Below are positions 12,125 through 23,708 of a DNA stretch of 64,000 nucleotides, one piece after another. Within the stretch, counting starts at the first letter, position 1; each line of letters opens with the position of its first letter. Source of the DNA: Azolla pinnata (Eukaryota; Streptophyta; Polypodiopsida; Salviniales; Salviniaceae); assembly GCA_037176905.1 (NCBI GenBank), contig JBBBWG010024223.1, positions 3,265-67,264 on the forward strand, read 5' to 3'. The notes under the pieces were generated by a model that worked only from the letters and a program-made list of their open reading frames with translations, was not told the DNA's origin and made no database searches. Made by a program: the position numbers and the translations under genes.

Positions 12125-13907
12125 AAGGGGAGAAGAAAGAGAAAGGGGTGGAAGAAGGACGCAACGAGGTCAATTGTGGGCTCTCGAGCCCCGTGACGTT
12201 CCACCTGTGGAAGACGTCGACAGCAGCAGCAGCAGCAGAATCGGGAACACACGCTCACCGACGATTGTTTTGCACACGGCCCGTTACTGTGCTGCCGTAT
12301 CTCTCCGCGATGCCGACGCGCCAACCAGAACAGCCCCAATCTATCTCGCTCCCTTCTGCCCGATCCGGGGCCCCTCGGTTCCAACCACAGGGCACGCCTC
12401 GAGCATAGGAACTGTATCCGTCGATCCTATCTTTGGAGCAGGGGCCCCTACTGTTCCAGTATGTCATCTAGGCTCGATTCGACCTCAGAAAAGCCAAGCC
12501 ATGGCCCCCCCATCGAACAGGAACCAAATTGGTGGATGGAGCAAGGGAGGAAGGGGGGGGGCGAGAAACGTGCTCATCTGATGCACCGACCAGCAGCTCT
12601 GCAGTCGACTTGTCGACTCGCATCGGCATACATCAGTATGATCTCGCACTCCAGTATTGACACTGCGCTCGTACCGCTTTCCTGAAAGAGCAGAGTCCTC
12701 GTGGAACTGCATCAGGAATCGGCTCACCACACTACTGATTGGCCAATCTAGAGCAGGTATCGAGCTCAAGCACGTGCCTAGGAGAGTTTTCGCTGGCTAA
12801 CTCGCGATCGAACGATGTCTTGATCAAAACCACGGGAAACTTGTCCTCCTCCAATCTCCTCCTAGCTAAGAGTTAAGTTAAGCCAAGGTTGCCCAAGCCA
12901 TGACCCAATTTTCATGGCACAAATCCTAACACTATACACGAAAGCATTGTTTGGTCCCACTGACGTCGTGGTCTAGATAGTGCCAACGGTCATGGTCCTG
13001 TGAAACTCTTCACACCGAGACAAGATCAGTCATGGCCTTGTTTCGTTAGCGAATGAGAGAACTCGTGACTTTTGATCGCAGGAACGCCCCAAACATTAAC
13101 ATAGATAATTGCCTCATGAAAAGCAATTCCAACCACGGCCAAAACCTATGTATATTAGAGAATATGCTGGAGGATTATTTCGGAGAATGTGCTGGAGAAA
13201 ATGCATCAGGTATGATCCTTTTTTGGGATCGTATACGGCATAACTGTCTAACCAAAGACTCCCACAATGTTGCAACAGCCTTCTTCTCCAGATAAGTAGA
13301 GAACCAAAGACTCGGAAACGGAAATTATTTCATGAGCCATGAATTCTCTCTAGTTAGGTATATCCATGAAATTTCTATGAAAAGATCATGTCACGCCTTG
13401 CCACATTTGGCATCGATGCCATTCCTGGTACAGCTTCCTAAAACTAAATGGACAAATCCATTGCTAGTTAACCTGCAGCTTCAGGGGTGAATATTTTGAC
13501 GATTCAGGCTACGAGAGTATTAAAGAAGCTCCATTGATGCTCAAGACCCTGCTAGGGCAAGGAAAAACAATGTTGACAATGAATTCTTATAAGACAGTCA
13601 TTTTGGAGTTCACATTCAACCGTCTGCCCCAAATCAACTCATCATTCAGAAATAAAACAATATACATCTGTCGGCAGTGAACTCAGCCATTATGCTAATA
13701 ATGAGCCCATGCTGCCTCTGAAAGTTCATCGCATATTTATTTTATTGATAAGTAAGATGAGCATGCCGGAAAAAAGATCCATCTATTTGATCGATGGCAT
13801 ACATATATTTCCTGAATCGATATTTGCAAGTATCATGAGATGTTTTACCACAAGCAACGAGGTTGATAAACCAATGGAAGATCATCCCATTAATGCAACA
13901 AACAGCT
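12125..13907. other. Spacer between UBP and RWD genes
   Basis: About 1.8 kb. The first 600 bases are GC-richer, with a short CAG run near 12222, and the rest is AT-rich. Several short frames exist but none has a recognisable motif. It should hold the RWD 3' end and the UBP promoter. Confidence 0.45.
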
Positions 13908-15881
13908 TCATGCGCCATGTTGGTGAGGTACCTGACTGAGCTGCAGATGGAAAGATGTATTGACAATTAGAAACGAGATGAATTGATATTTGTTAGCAAG
14001 CTTTGAACAATCTCTAATAGCATATAAGCGTGAGGTAGAATTTTCCATAAGCAAGAAAAACGAGGAAGGCAGAACAGTTTTCATTTGTGCAGTACTTTTA
14101 ATCCAATAACTCATGAATACATTTATTAGCATAAGCTTAGTTCTCATCGTGAAATATAAACTTTTTTTACATAGTAAGCATGAAAGCGCAAAGGAAGAAA
14201 AAGTTTCCAAATCCAATTGCTCGTGGCATATCAATTAGCACGTAAGTTTAGTTCTCATTGTGAACCGTAAAGCAACCATGCATTAGCCATAACAAACTGT
14301 ACACTCATGCATTCAGACATAGCTTTTGATCCAATAATCACTTGTGCACATCAATTATCATAAGTTTAGTTCTGACCCACCAATTCAAGAATAAGATCGC
14401 TTTCGAAAAACTTTGCATTGAGGATAACAAACAAAGAAGGAAAAAAGAAGAGAAAAAAACACTTCGCACGTGAAATAACGGCCAAGAGAAGGTAACACTT
14501 TGCATGCAAAATAATGGAGAAGAGAAGGTAACACTTTACATGGGAAATAACGAACATAGCACTTTACATGCGAAATAAGGGAGAAGAGAAAATAGCACTT
14601 TACATGTGAAATAATGGAGACCCAATCCCAGCCTCGGGGCTTCTCAGCCGAGGCACCAAATTTGTCGAAAAACCGGCGTTTTTGAGCTTTAGTGAGCTTC
14701 TCCTTTGTATCTTTCATGCTGGGCACAGCATTCTTGTTGTCACTTCGTGAATCATGTGCGGTGTTAGATCCTTCAACACTCTGACATGATCACAGTAAAA
14801 AAAGAGATTTGAGCATGTATTCGGAGCTCAAGAACGCTGCACGAATTCTAAACCGAGAACTTACTTCCGGTGCAGAAGCTGCTCTCATGGAGTAGAACTC
14901 TGGCAGTTCCTCTTTCAGCCACTCCAGAATGCTGTAGCACATGCTTTCACCTATCAGACCTGAAGCCTGCAAGCCACAACCTGCTTTAGAAGAAAAGACA
15001 GCGGTCACTAGAAGGTCATCGATTCACAAGCCTCCTTCACACTGCCGCAAACGCAATCCATCTGCAGCCAGCCGGAATGGAACTCGGAATGGAACTAAAA
15101 TCGAATCATCGAAAAGATGAAGATCCACAGCGCTTCAGGAAGCAGCACAAGTACTGTGTTCCACAAAACATGATAGACAGCATCCTCGCGGGAGGGATTG
15201 ATGGCGCAAATGTGCTATCCACAAACCATATGCTGTTCCCGAAAACGTACATAGGTGCACAAGCAAGCAACAAAACGAGCTGATCTTCAATCATTCAACT
15301 GAGGAGATCCCTCTTGGAGGTAGTTCGGGGGAAAACACGAACAAGTACTGCGTTCACAAACATGAAAAGACATACATCACCGACATGCTCATGCCCCGGA
15401 ATTGATGGCGTAGTGCCACATCCACAGCCATGGCACGCTTGACCGAGAATGCCCCACGCAAAGGATCGACGGTTGAATGCCACATAGGGAAGCCAGATAC
15501 ACGCAAAAATGCATAGATCGAAGGAGCACAGCGATCCGCAGAGGAGGAACGCTTCAAGAGACGAAGCGGCCGGGTGTGGGATGAGCGCACCTGTTCCTGG
15601 AGGCCTTGGACGATGGCTCTCTTGGCGAGGTCGGAGTAGGAGGAGTTGTTGAGGTTGGAGACGTCGAAGAGGGGGATCTGCTGCTCGGGGTAGGAGTCGG
15701 GAAGGCAGACATCGATGAAGAGGGGGGGGACAGGGCGGCGGCGGCGGCCATCGACAGCGTCTTCTGCTTCGGCGGAGGAAGGATCGATGCGAACCCGGAA
15801 GCGGCTATGGTCGAGCTTGGTGAAGCTGTCGAAGAAGATGGATTCCAAGGCGGTGAGCTCTTCTTCCTGGAGGACCTCCAT
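13908..15881 (-). CDS. RWD-domain protein
   Basis: Four exons in phase: 15881-15591, 14966-14865, 14780-14604 and 13940-13908, giving 200 residues. Residues 1-130 or so form an RWD domain: EEELTALESIF at the start, PPLFIDVCLPDSYPEQ with the typical proline-rich turn, and a helix ending EWLKEELPEF. A linker follows. The tail is TKAQKRRFFDKFG, then GWDWVSIISHLSQVP, a block I recall from small plant RWD proteins. RWD domains bind partner proteins, often in ubiquitin or translation-control complexes; the partner here is unknown. The last exon codes only 10 residues. The exon 3 border lies inside a tandem repeat, and a repeat-built upstream ORF precedes the start (see findings). Confidence 0.88.
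14460..14620. repeat. Tandem copies of the RWD exon 3 / intron 3 border
   Basis: Five imperfect copies of a 28-37 bp unit carry CACTTTACATGTGAAATAA on the plus strand, near 14460, 14496, 14531, 14559 and 14596. The copy at 14596 contains the real exon end (14604) and its donor. The others lie in the intron and keep donor-like GTAAAGTG words. Confidence 0.85.
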
Positions 15882-16040
15882 GGCGGAGCGAGGATCAGGG
15901 GCTCTGCTCTGCTACTCCTCTGCTCGAAGCTTCCATGGCGGAGCGAGGATCAGGATCTCTGCTCTGTTTCTCCCCTCTGCTCGAAGCTTCCATGGCGGAG
16001 CGAGGATCAGGATCTCTGCTCGAAGCTTCCATGGCTGAAG
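15879..16040 (-). repeat. Leader tandem repeat of the RWD gene with upstream ATGs
   Basis: The segment around the start codon (CATGG plus the following GCGGAGCGAGGATCAGG on the plus strand) is repeated, with CATGG at 15879, 15934, 15991 and 16030. On the gene strand the three upstream ATGs (16032, 15993, 15936) are in one frame and end at a shared TGA at 15897-15895. This makes a possible 45-residue nested upstream ORF, out of frame with the main start. Confidence 0.85.
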
Positions 16041-17284
16041 AAGCTCTGAGTTTTGCCTATTCACAGAAATGCCCCTCTCCTCCCTGTTTAGGGTTTTGAG
16101 TTTAGGGTTTTGTTTTCCTGTTTTTCTCTTTTTCTTCTGGGGAGATTTGCTTTCAGAATAGTTAGTTAGGGTTTTCTGCAATGGCAATCTCAATCAGTTT
16201 TAGGGTTCTTGTGTAAATGGCCCTTCCGGATCAGCGAAACAGCTTCCGGGACAGAAGAAGAAGAAGAAGAAGAAGAAGAGCTGCCCTGAAAAAACCGCAG
16301 ATGCATCAGCAGAAAAAACACGTCAGCGAAAATCGGGCACGGATTCCGTCCGTCCGCTCTCGTCGATCACATCCCGGTGGGTTCCGAAGGAATCGGACCG
16401 GTGCGCGAGTTTCACGACGACGTCGGAGCTTGTATGAATTGAATGGTTGGGCCGACTGGATCGGCGAAGTGGCGACTCCTGTGCTGCTGTGATCTAATGG
16501 CATGGGTCAGCGTAGAGATTAGGGAGAGTGAGCATTATTAACTGCTGCATAATTAAAAGCAGTGGCGATATTCCTTGATCGCTAATTACTCTGCTGCTAG
16601 GCACGGATTCGGCGTCCCATTTGTAGTTAATGTTTGTGGGCAGTTTAATCTCGCAAATCGCGGCTTTTGCTAGTCCAGAATACGCACAAATTTGATGATG
16701 CAGGAAGGCTCTGTGGACCATATTCCCTGTATTGATTCATCGATCGCGCTTCAAAAAATTTTCCTTGTGCTAGATCACAGATTCGTCGATTGGGGCAAAA
16801 AAGCCTTTGACTTGTGTCTGAGTCGCTGATCAGGGTGCAGAAGTCAAAGATCCTCCGTTAATTGTATGATCGAGATACACATGCACACAAGTCAAAGATC
16901 TTCATTAATGATGCGATTAGCGTGCACACGCAGAAGCCACGGAAGTCAAAAAAAGGGCTGCCCCAACCCACCAATCAAAAGAGAGAATTCCCCTGTTTTT
17001 TTGTTGTTGCTATTAGCAGTTCATCCAACAACAACGGTAAGGAAAAAGAAGACAAATCTCCAATAATCGGGATGCACTGCAAGCTTAGCTCTTACTTTGA
17101 TTTATAATTGGAGTTACCTTCGATCGATCATGGGATGAAGAGATGTACAAGAAGAGAGAGAGAGAGAGATTTGGGCTGTAAGCAGTTACAAGTACGTGGT
17201 CAGAGGAATGCCAAATCCACTTGCCCTTCTGAACAAGAAGCATATCTGGGGGATGGGATGGGCTTGGTAGCTAGCTAGCTAAAT
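16041..17284. other. Spacer between RWD and YSL genes
   Basis: Two TTTAGGGTTTT-type telo-boxes near 16088-16110 and an AAGAAG run near 16255 lie on the RWD promoter side. The rest, including a short GA run near 17155, is YSL downstream sequence. No gene was seen. Confidence 0.5.
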
Positions 17285-20200
17285 TTATCGATACGGGGGA
17301 ATGTCGAGGCTGGCGACGATGGAGCTGGGAAGGAAGTACATGCAGATGGGCGGGTTCTTCTTCGCCAGAGCGAGCACTGCGGAGACCATCGTCCAGATGC
17401 CATCGCCGCAGATGAGGCCCGATGCGACGGCGGGAACCAGCAGCTTCGACTCCTTGTGGTTCACGCGTTGCCACGCGAACACGACCGCGGTGCCGACAAA
17501 CATGTCGATGGCGAAGTAGGGGCCGATGTAGAAGGGGATGGCCATGGCCATGGGGATGGGGATGTAGGGAGCCCATCTCGCGAGCGGCTTGTCGCGGGCA
17601 AAGTTGACGGCGATGGCGAGCGCGAAGAAGGCGTAGCAGAGCTCGAGGCAGTGCTTGGGCAGGGCGCCGAACCCCTGCGTCCCGATGATGGCCATCTCGC
17701 GGTAGATGAGCGCGTACGGGGCCCGGTACTCCCCAGACTCGCCCCCGATGTCAAACGCGTTCCAGAAGAGCCAGAACGACGAGGGCGCGACGATGCAGCC
17801 GAGCAGCGTGCCCACGAGCTGGCTCACGAACATCGACCTCGGCGACGACAGCGTCAGGTAGCCCGTCTTGAAGTCCTGCATCAGATCCGCGGAGCACGCG
17901 ACGATGATCATCATCACGCCGCACGACGCCAGGCCCGCGAGCACGCCCCCGTCCGCGCCCGCCCACGCCGAGAAGATGAACAGCCCGAGCTTCCCGTACG
18001 TCGACGCCAGGCTCCAGTCGGTGAGCCCGCACCCGTACGCGTTGCAGAACCCCAGGATCGGAGCCACGCAGTAGCTCAGCAGCACGTAGTACCACTTCAC
18101 CGGCGCGAACAGCTGCGGGATCACGCCCATCGACACCACGGCCAGCGCCACGTAGCACGCGGCGGCCGCCTTGAACGGGATCTGATCCTTCGTGAACAGC
18201 GCATTCCTCCGCTCTTCGTCGTACGAGATCGCCGCATGCACCGATCCTAGGGTTTCAAATCCTTTACATGTTAGGTACGAATACGAAAACAAGAAAAAAA
18301 ATGGCGATGAATCGGAAGCCGAGCTTAGCGTCGGATTCGTTTTGCTTTCATCAAAAAGCTCATAGCTTCCTCGTGTGATATCCGACTTTTAGAGTTCCAA
18401 CACTTTGATTCAAAGTTTTTCTTTTTTTGTTTGTTTTTTTACCAGCATTTGGAGCAGGAAGAAGGCCGGGGTTCTTCTTCCAGTTCTTGCACAATGACCA
18501 CAGCGTCAGGCCCGTAATCTTCACAAAGTTGTAAAGCCCGTCGCCCAAAATCAGCGCTATGGCGATGAATACCTACAGTCAAGCAAAGGAGCCAAATGTC
18601 TGAGCTAATATATGTATAACATCTTTACAGCATGGCAAGGCTTAAAGGGGCCTCTCTCTCCTGATGAAGGTTGAGCTACTTTGTATATATGTACATATAC
18701 AGCATCATGCCAGAGCTTAATCAACCCCACCTTATAGCCATAGAGGCCTTTGAGATCCGAATGGCCTAGGCCAGCAGGATACCAATCACCCGCTTTGTTT
18801 CCGATGAGGGGCCACATGAGCCCCCATGAAAGAATCCCCCCGAGCAGCAGCGAAACGTTGATCAGATGTGGGCAGATCATCCCCGCCCCGACGTACGTCA
18901 AGCTGAAGTCGAAGTAGAATCTGGCTCCGTTTGTTGTTCCGTAACCGCAAAACAGGAGAGCAAAAACAAAAACGACGACGATGACGACGACGACGGAAAA
19001 AAGAGATCGAATGTGTTTAGCTGTCGCAAACAAAAGAAGCGAAAGCACCAGCTTGCTACAAATTTTGGCTATGTATATATCCATATATATATATATATAT
19101 ATATAGATGTCGCGGAAAAGGTTTTTACTTGTTTGCATAGGCCTTGAATCCCAACGATGGAAAGCTGTCGAATCCGCACGAATCGTCGACCCCGCTGAAA
19201 AACCACTTGAAGAAGCTGAAAAAGAAGCTGATCGCAAAGTACTTCCCCAAACAGTAGATTTGCTTGCTGCCCAAAAAAAAGCCCACATAGAACAAATCCA
19301 ATATCATTTTTGCCTGACTCAAACTCCGAAGCAAATCCAAACGGCATTCTCCATTCTTGTAGAAGCTCGGGAGAATTCGCCCCGAAATGCGATTTTGCGA
19401 AGGTAATATTAAAATACGAAGAAAGCAATGGCAAGCTTACATTGCATCTTTGAGCCCATGAGGCGTGTGGAAACTGTTGATGAGGACAGCGGTAGCTGTC
19501 CCACTGGGGTACGTCAGCTTGTAATCGATGATCATCACCTAAAACGAGCGCAGAATCAGCTCACGGAGAACGAGAAAATGCCCAGTGATAAATGATGCGG
19601 AGTGCATCGACTCGCGCAGTTGGAATCGTTGCGATCGATGCGAGATCTTCGTTGCGCATTTACCTTGCGAAGGGGAACGACGGCGAAAAGCCCGAGGAAC
19701 CCGACGACAAACAAGTACGCGATGATCCAACCGAGCATCGGATCCTTCACGTTCGCTAGGCTATCGTTAGGGCTATTGGCTAGCTTGTAAGTCTTCGAAT
19801 CCATGCCCGTCAAATAGCTTCCGAAACCACCTACATGAGAACGATAGCGGTGAAAAGATGATCTAAGAGCACAGTAGCTGAGCACATTAGCCAAATACTT
19901 CGAGTGTCGGGGCTGAATCCAGAAGTGTACAATGATCTTGGGTGTGTGTATACCAATCCACATCGATCCATACTAACCTAGCCAAATGCAAAGTCTGCTT
20001 ACAAAACTCATGCATATGCCAGACTATAGCGATCGATGCAAATCCACAAACTCAGAACCATGCATATGCCAGACTATGGCGATCGATGCGAATCCACAAA
20101 CTCACAACCATGCATATGCCAAACTATGGCGATCGATACGGATCCACAAACTCAGAACCATGCATATGCCAAACTTTGGAGATCGACGCGAATCCACAAA

Positions 20201-20911
20201 CTCAGAACCATGCATATGCCAAACTATGGCGAACAATACGAATCCACAAACTCAGAACCATGCATATGCCAAACTATGGCAATCGAATACGAATCCACAA
20301 ACTACGGCAATCGAATACGAATCCACAATCTATGGCAATCGATACGAATCCACAGACTATGGCGCGATCGATACTAATCTAGCCCACTCCAAGCGCGCCA
20401 ACAAACTGATGCCTATACACAATCGTGGCGATGGATAGTATCATCCCTGAGAAAGATATGAATGAAAGCATTGTGCGAGGAGAGGCCCAAATGTTTTTTT
20501 ACCGCTGAATGCGAGGCCATAGCAAGCGACGACGCAGGTCTGGATGACGGTGTTCTCCTGCCGCGTGAAGGGCCGGTGACGAATGCCAAGCTTGGCGAGG
20601 ACGACGGTGTAGAGCTTGACGAAGAAGAAGCCGAGGAGCCCCGCCGAGATGTTGAGCGAGGGGATGACGCCGGTGGTGAGGCTGAGCTTGAGCGTGATGA
20701 CCGAGAAGACGATGCCGAGGAAGATGCTGACGACGATCCCTCGCACCGTGATCTGCGCCCACCACGGCGGGACCTCCGACGAAGCAAACGCTTCTTCGAT
20801 CGAGAACTCGGCCTTCTCCTTGCGATCCTCAGCTTCCATGGCTTCCTTGCTAGGGGAGGGGGGCTGCTGGGAGGAATCCTTTGTGTAAACACCATCCACT
20901 TCTAAACCCAT
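17285..20911 (-). CDS. YSL: Yellow stripe-like metal-nicotianamine transporter (OPT family)
   Basis: Seven exons in phase: 20911-20503, 19830-19664, 19538-19441, 19266-19129, 18920-18731, 18572-18443 and 18261-17285, giving 702 residues, the usual YSL length. The acidic N-terminus leads into [12 protein letters not shown], then [46 protein letters not shown]-like [23 protein letters not shown] and [15 protein letters not shown]. It ends with GDGIWT and NPPICMYF, all hallmarks of the family. Many hydrophobic segments fit about 14 membrane helices. The family moves iron, copper or zinc chelated by nicotianamine or phytosiderophores across the plasma or vacuolar membrane; the metal and tissue cannot be read here. 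The last exon is far more GC-rich than exons 2-6. Intron 1 holds a minisatellite. The paralogue is not assigned. Confidence 0.95.
20011..20390. repeat. 50-bp minisatellite in YSL intron 1
   Basis: Six copies start at TGCATATGCC (20011, 20061, 20111, 20161, 20211, 20261) with an exact 50-base period. Each holds a GATCGAT-like core and AATCCACAAACTCA. They are followed by about four shorter units near 27 bp that keep the ATCGATACGAATCCACA part. The array lies wholly between exon 2 (19830) and exon 1 (20503). Confidence 0.95.
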
Positions 20912-23708
20912 GTCTCTTGATCTCTTTCTTCTTGCTTCCCTTACTTACTGTCTGCAAAGGTAAAATCAATCAATCATCTCCTCAGTGCTGTGCCCCAGTA
21001 GATCCATGGACATCTTCCCAGTTTCAAATCCCATGTTCAGAACAGAACCCACCAGTTCTAGCTTCCCAAAGCTTCCATGGACCAAAGAACTGCTTGCTCA
21101 TGTCCCCCATGCCTTACCTATGTACATACAGACATCTTCTGATGCATGCAAAAAACTAGGGCTCTCAAAGACTAAACATTTTCTGAGCTTAAATCATGAA
21201 TTGCTCAGATTCCAAGCCACATCATTCACTCCCTGACTGACCTCACTGGATCCACATGATACTTCACTCTTGCTCCTCAGATCTATGCCATGCTCTGTTC
21301 CTAGACCTTGCTCAGATGCAGCATGCATTCATGTATAAAAAAATAAAAATAAAAAACCCCTTGTCTGCATCTACTCTTTGGGAGAAATGTTTTACACACA
21401 TCTCATACATGCAGCTTACAGCACAAAACAAATACAAATGCAGAGCATACCTCAGGTTCTTGGATGAGATATGCTACTGCAACAGATCTACACTCATATG
21501 CAGCAATGCCTCCCCTGTTCTTAACCTGTGAGATATACAAACATACATTACACTGCACACACACATGCATATATATATATATATATATAGATAGATAGTT
21601 GCATACCTTTAAGCTCTTCTTCACTTTATCCTTCACTCATCACCATCATCACCATCTTCTTCTTCTCCTTCTTCTTTCTTTCTTTCTTTCTTTCTTATAG
21701 TCTTCTTCTTTAAAGATAAGGTGACATCTCCACTTTAGGCCTCCTTGGAGAAGAAAGAAAAAACAGAGCCCTTTAGTAAAGATCATGGGAGAGGGGGGGG
21801 GGCCAAGGCTAAGGCTGCAAAGGAGTGTGACTCCTTTATTGCAAGTTTGACCTCGCAAAAGCTCCGGATCGACCAATCGAGCAAAGAATTCGCACGTATT
21901 TCGACCAGCTGTTCTCTCTCCCATCCTCGAGTCATGAGGTTCGTCGCTCGGATCGGGCGCACGATTCCATCGATCGAGTTGGGTTTCCGCCCTCGATCCA
22001 CTGCCAGCGAGATCTGTCTGCTTTGCCTGGGTTGCTCTCTCGATTTAGGCCATGAAATCGGACATTTTATATGCAAGATCATGATGCTTCCGCTGGGTTT
22101 CTAGTCAAACAAAGCCGCATTCATACCAGTGGATGCTTGTTTGTTGGTCAACTTTCTACAGTTCCGACAGTTGCGCACGAACAAAAAGAACCGCAATTTG
22201 TGTTCATACCGCATGCTTCTCGTTCGTTGGGTCCAAAATATTCGGCTCATTCCGATGTGCTACACCTATGCATACACATATCCACCCACCCATGCATACA
22301 TACATACATACATACATACATACATACATACAGAATTTTCGACTCTTTGTTTGAGGAAGCCGCATTCTGCACCACACGCTCCTCAATCGTCGGCGGTCAA
22401 ACATTTTACAGCTCAAGCGGTTGGAGCTTCGGTTTAGCAAGGTGGAGCGAATCCCCACACGTAGTGCCCACTTTCATAGCTTTGAAATAGTCCAGCCTGC
22501 AATCTTCTTAGCCGGCATTTAATTGGAAATCGCACCATCACCGCACGATCTAGCCGAATCCATACGATCGAGAAGTGTTGCTTGATGATCATGCACAAGG
22601 GCGCTGTTTGAAGATGTGCGACTCATGTAGATCAACTTAATTAGTACCTGCAAATATCTTGTAGCCTAAAACGCATCTCAGATGTGGACGTTACTTTGAC
22701 ATGTGAGTTTGATACCTTTCTTATTCTTTGGCGCACAATGAATGTATCATTGTCGATTTCTCATCGCTCAGAAGTGCAGTGGAAGACATATCCATTTCAA
22801 TCAGCTACGCAATCAATAAAGAGGACGACAAAACCAGCTTGATTCGATGGATACTGCTTTCCGAAACATTTTCTCGCACTTGGTGTGAATGAATGAACCT
22901 TGGAATTCAACCATCAAAATCGATGTGCTGACGTCAAACGTATGGAAAAGAGAAAGCCATCAAAGAAACCTACAATAGTTGAAATTATGTTACAAAAACA
23001 CAATTAGATCTTCAGAGAAGTACTTGAAATCTCAGAATTGTTCCGGCACCAGCCAGCCATTTGAACCAATAAGAAAAGCTTAAGATATGTTGGACTAGTG
23101 AAGTCCTTCCTCTCTGATCAGAAATAAAGATTAATGTGATATCCAACTACTCTATATTAGTCAGGATTATGGTACAAAACACAATTAGATCTGCATTCAC
23201 CATGTTAAGTACTGGTGATGAAATCTCAGAATTGCTTTGGCATGTTCAATAGCAGAAGGTGCTAAGTCCACTCACAATGTTAAGATGAAATCCCAGAATT
23301 GTTTTGGCACCAATTGATTGGTCATTTGAAACAGCTTCGGATATATGCTTGTGAAGTCCTCTCTGATCAGAAATAAAGTGACATCCATTGCTCAAATTCA
23401 GGTGAAAGAGAGTTTACTACATTTGAATATATGTGCAACGGTGGATAACTCAAATGTTGGGTGCTCCTCCACAAACATAGCTTTGATACTTTGGCGGTGC
23501 ACACATTTTCCTTGTAGAGTTGATGTATGGAGCAGTAACGATTCTATGTTTCCTTGTGAATAGTTTCACCACCTCCGGAAGCTTTTCCTAGCAAAGTGTT
23601 GGCATTAAAGCAACCTGGCAATATCAAACAATTTCGTTGAGAAGGTATCTCAAAATAGATATCTCTAACAAAGCACTATTCAATGAATCTTGGTTGAATG
23701 TTCAAGTT
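20912..23708. other. Spacer between YSL and WD40 genes, repeat-rich
   Basis: About 2.8 kb with no supported gene. It holds a TA run at 21570-21590, a CTTT run at 21668-21694 and a CATA run at 22293-22332. A diverged duplication of roughly 200 bp (about 22975-23140 and 23165-23395) shares ACAAAACACAATTAGATC, ATCTCAGAATTG and CTCTGATCAGAAATAAAG. The left end should contain the YSL promoter. Confidence 0.55.

Noticed and set aside
17456-18250. 264-codon plus-strand open frame
   Set aside because: It is exactly antisense to the GC-rich YSL last exon, is Arg/Glu-rich and has no family motif: a codon-bias shadow.
20011-20390. Regular 50-bp spacing that resembles a CRISPR array
   Set aside because: The whole unit is repeated with no unique spacers, and it lies in a plant intron.
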